54,887 bases of DNA. Source: Bacteroidales bacterium. GTDB taxonomy: Bacteria > Bacteroidota > Bacteroidia > Bacteroidales > UBA12077. The stretch lies in NCBI GenBank assembly GCA_003446015.1, contig DMBU01000191.1:1-54887 (forward strand), in the 5' to 3' direction. The position numbers and the translations under genes were made by a program. Position 1 is the first letter of the stretch. Each line of letters opens with the position of its first letter. This document shows positions 53,024-54,887 of the stretch, in pieces. The notes under the pieces are model-generated. The model was not told the origin of the DNA, ran no database searches, and saw nothing but the letters and a program-made list of their open reading frames with translations.

Positions 53024-53863
53024 TTACTTTTTACGATATGCCTGACCTTTTTTCTCAAATTTCGAGGTTATTTCTCCAAGCATTGTTTCGTGCATCCCTA
53101 AAACCAAATACCCTTTTGTATAAAGATGCTCATGAAAAAGTTTAAACACTTTGTTTTGTAAACTATATTTAAAGTAAATAATTACATTTCTACATAAGAT
53201 TAGATCAAATTTGGCAAAATACAGGTTACCACCTTGAACCAAATCATGTTGTCTGAAAATGGGTTTCTGTCTGAGGAAATCACTCATTTGAATAGAGTCT
53301 GAAACCTTATCAATTTTAAAATATTTTGAGTAAGGCACATCGTTATATTCCTCATAATTAAAAGGGTTTTCTTTAATTACTTTATCGAAATTGTCAAGAT
53401 ATCCAATATTAAATCGATATTTATAATTACCCTTTTTTGCTGCATCAAGAGCATCTGTGTTTAAATCGCTGGCAAAAATTTTGGCTTTATCTAAAAGTCC
53501 CAGTTCATTTAATAAAATCATCATTGAATAAACTTCCTGACCAGTAGAACATCCTGCATGCCAAATGTTGATATTCCTGTTTTCGGCGAATTTAGGAAGA
53601 ATTCGATATTTTAATGTTTGCCAGATTTGAGGATCACGAAAAAGTTCTGTTGTATTTACCGTAATATCTTTTACAGTTTTTTCCAGAAAATCCTTACTTG
53701 TTTTTAATTTGTTAATTAAGGTAAGTAAGTCGGAATTATTATCAAGAAGAATTTTTTGTAACCTGCGTTTTAGTGATTTATCAGAATATTCACTAAAATC
53801 GTAACCCGATGAGTTTTTTATAGTGTTTACAAAAAATTGAACTTCTTGATCTGATAAAACCAT
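53024..53863 (-). CDS. cheR: CheR-type protein-glutamate methyltransferase
   Basis: A 279-residue protein with the standard CheR features: N-terminal helices, NTTELFRDPQIW, the cofactor loop NIWHAGCSTGQEVYSM, KIFASDLNTDALDAA, and LILCRNVIIYFKYSLQ. It is expected to methylate glutamates on a receptor-like protein using S-adenosylmethionine. It is the first gene of the minus-strand signalling operon. No methyl-accepting chemotaxis protein or cheA/cheW is nearby. Confidence 0.87.
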   Translation of the reverse strand: MVLSDQEVQFFVNTIKNSSGYDFSEYSDKSLKRRLQKILLDNNSDLLTLINKLKTSKDFLEKTVKDITVNTTELFRDPQIWQTLKYRILPKFAENRNINIWHAGCSTGQEVYSMMILLNELGLLDKAKIFASDLNTDALDAAKKGNYKYRFNIGYLDNFDKVIKENPFNYEEYNDVPYSKYFKIDKVSDSIQMSDFLRQKPIFRQHDLVQGGNLYFAKFDLILCRNVIIYFKYSLQNKVFKLFHEHLYTKGYLVLGMHETMLGEITSKFEKKGQAYRKK

Positions 53864-53933
53864 TCGGTGCTTTGCTTAAAATTTAATATTCATTAGTACG
53901 CTAATATACTAAAATAGTTTGTTTTTAAATGTG

Positions 53934-53941
53934 CAAAAATA
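53934..53941 (-). promoter_or_regulatory. Promoter -7 element of the CheR-Sia operon
   Basis: On the minus strand, TATTTTTG matches TAnnTTTG, about 70 bases before the cheR ATG. The 261-base gap 53864-54124 is otherwise AT-rich with no gene seen. A short dyad TTAGTA...TACTAA (53894-53913) lies between this element and the gene. Confidence 0.4.
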
Positions 53942-54124
53942 GCTAATAAACTTGTATTGAAAAAAATAAGTTTAGTTAATTAATTTCAAAAATTTTTAAA
54001 TTGTATAGATATTTAAAATTAGTATACATAAGCTATGGAATTAAAGATATAAATTTTTTTGACTTAGTTTAATAGTTAAGATTCTATTTCCTTTATTATA
54101 ATAACAAAAGAATAAGCAAAAATT

Positions 54125-54850
54125 TTAAAGTGTAAATCCAAAATTAATGAACAATGAATTTGTAATCGGATTCGTAACCAATGACGCTTGGAAAGGAATT
54201 GTTATTGATTTATGTAAATTAATATTTCGCGAAACGGTTAGGCCTGCATTTATTATTCCAGGTTTTTCAGCATAATAACTCTTAAAAGGAGTTAAACCAA
54301 TAAATAGATTTATGGAGTTATCATCAATTTCGGTTGAATAAGCAAACTCAAGGTAGGTTGAGTAATAGTTTTTATTTGTCGATGTATTTATATCATCACC
54401 GTAAATCATGGTTGCAACAAGAACTTTTAAAGGAAATTCTTGTGATCCCAGATATGCCAGATCCAATTCAATAGTGTGTTTGGTTGAGTTTCTTTCGTAG
54501 TTGGCAATTTCGCTGCTTGCTTCGATAGATGGAGGACAATAATAATCGTAAATCGTAAACGAAAAGTTTCTATAATTATATGTTAAATACAAATCCAGTT
54601 CGGTATAATTTCCATCAATACTTTGTGCAAACCAAATACCCGTTTTGTAATTATTTTGATTTATTTCGAAAGAAGGTTCAATGCTGGGCACATAGCTTGT
54701 AGCAATGCCACGCCATACATGCATGCTTCTAAAATCGACCTGTATTTTTGTGTTTATAAACCCCTCATTTTTATTTGCACAAACTGATTGCGAAAATAAA
54801 ATGATAAGAAGAATTAAACTAAGTTTATAACTAACTAAAAATGATTTCAC
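54125..54850 (-). CDS. Predicted outer-membrane protein, TorF-porin-like
   Basis: A 241-residue protein starting at GTG with a signal peptide (SYKLSLILLIILFSQSVCA). The mature part is a likely beta barrel: KIQVDFRSMHVWRGIATSYVPSIEPSF, then TELDLYLTYNYRNFSFTIYDYY, ending INFGFTL. The pattern of a short first strand with (F)RSxxxWRG recalls a family of putative Gram-negative porins with no known substrate (TIGR02001-like). This assignment is tentative. Confidence 0.6.
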   Translation of the reverse strand: MKSFLVSYKLSLILLIILFSQSVCANKNEGFINTKIQVDFRSMHVWRGIATSYVPSIEPSFEINQNNYKTGIWFAQSIDGNYTELDLYLTYNYRNFSFTIYDYYCPPSIEASSEIANYERNSTKHTIELDLAYLGSQEFPLKVLVATMIYGDDINTSTNKNYYSTYLEFAYSTEIDDNSINLFIGLTPFKSYYAEKPGIINAGLTVSRNINLHKSITIPFQASLVTNPITNSLFINFGFTL

Positions 54851-54887
54851 AAGCCCCCTGTTTTGAACTACTCTTTATACACAAATT

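Noticed and set aside
53894..53913. Short dyad TTAGTA...TACTAA as an operator
   Set aside because: Six-base arms in very AT-rich DNA are expected by chance; noted only within the promoter entry.

Overview
This is a 54.9 kb chromosomal window from an AT-rich member of the Bacteroidota, probably near the Bacteroidales/Marinilabiliales; I cannot place it more exactly. The signs are a type IX secretion (T9SS) C-terminal sorting domain on a 1689-residue SprB-repeat protein, promoters of the TTTG...TAnnTTTG type, few Shine-Dalgarno sites, the gene order rplM-rpsI-rpsB-tsf, the cluster ftsX-DUF3098-uppP-truB-queA, and lineage families such as YfhO, DUF2723, DUF6427 and SiaB/SiaC.

Layout. 1-1842: end of glycyl-tRNA synthetase and a glycosyltransferase. 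1844-9544 (minus): a surface-polysaccharide operon with glycosyltransferase, sulfotransferase, alpha/alpha-toroid protein, FkbM methyltransferase, SGNH hydrolase, polysaccharide deacetylase and Wzx flippase. 9684-16029 (plus): YfhO membrane protein, then ftsX, DUF3098, uppP, truB and queA. 16084-20410 (minus): uracil-DNA glycosylase, a 2-hydroxyacid dehydrogenase, and tsf/rpsB/rpsI/rplM. 20729-28396: O-antigen ligase-like protein, guanine deaminase, 3-methyladenine glycosylase, an outer-membrane protein, a DUF2723 glycosyltransferase and a NodB-type deacetylase.

28427-35086 is the most interesting part: a lasso-peptide (RiPP) biosynthetic cluster. Running outward from a divergent promoter region are an asparagine-synthetase-like macrolactam cyclase and a PF14907 nucleotidyltransferase (minus), and an HPr-kinase-like peptide kinase, a PAPS sulfotransferase, a PqqD-type recognition protein (B1) and a B2 leader peptidase (plus). 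A previously uncalled 51-codon precursor gene lies at 34931-35086. Its predicted core GGPSTAPFEDTTNDPTPS has Gly1, Glu9 (9-residue ring), Thr at -2 and a C-terminal Ser, the residue type phosphorylated by known lasso kinases. A RAYT (REP-associated Y1 transposase) with REP-like palindromes and a 4 x 24 bp tandem array sits inside this operon.

35131-40200 encodes the large T9SS adhesin-like protein with higher-order repeats. 40327-42599 holds purD and a DUF6427 membrane protein. 42637-53863 (minus) is a signalling locus: two CheR-like proteins, a stand-alone CheB domain, a GAF membrane protein, a SiaA-like PP2C phosphatase (GAF-PAS-PAS-SpoIIE), SiaB kinase, SiaC with the predicted phospho-Thr68, and a TerB-like/ABC/ABC-2 membrane protein, followed by a lipoprotein and a small secreted protein. 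The window ends with an outer-membrane-like protein. No rRNA, tRNA or CRISPR was seen.
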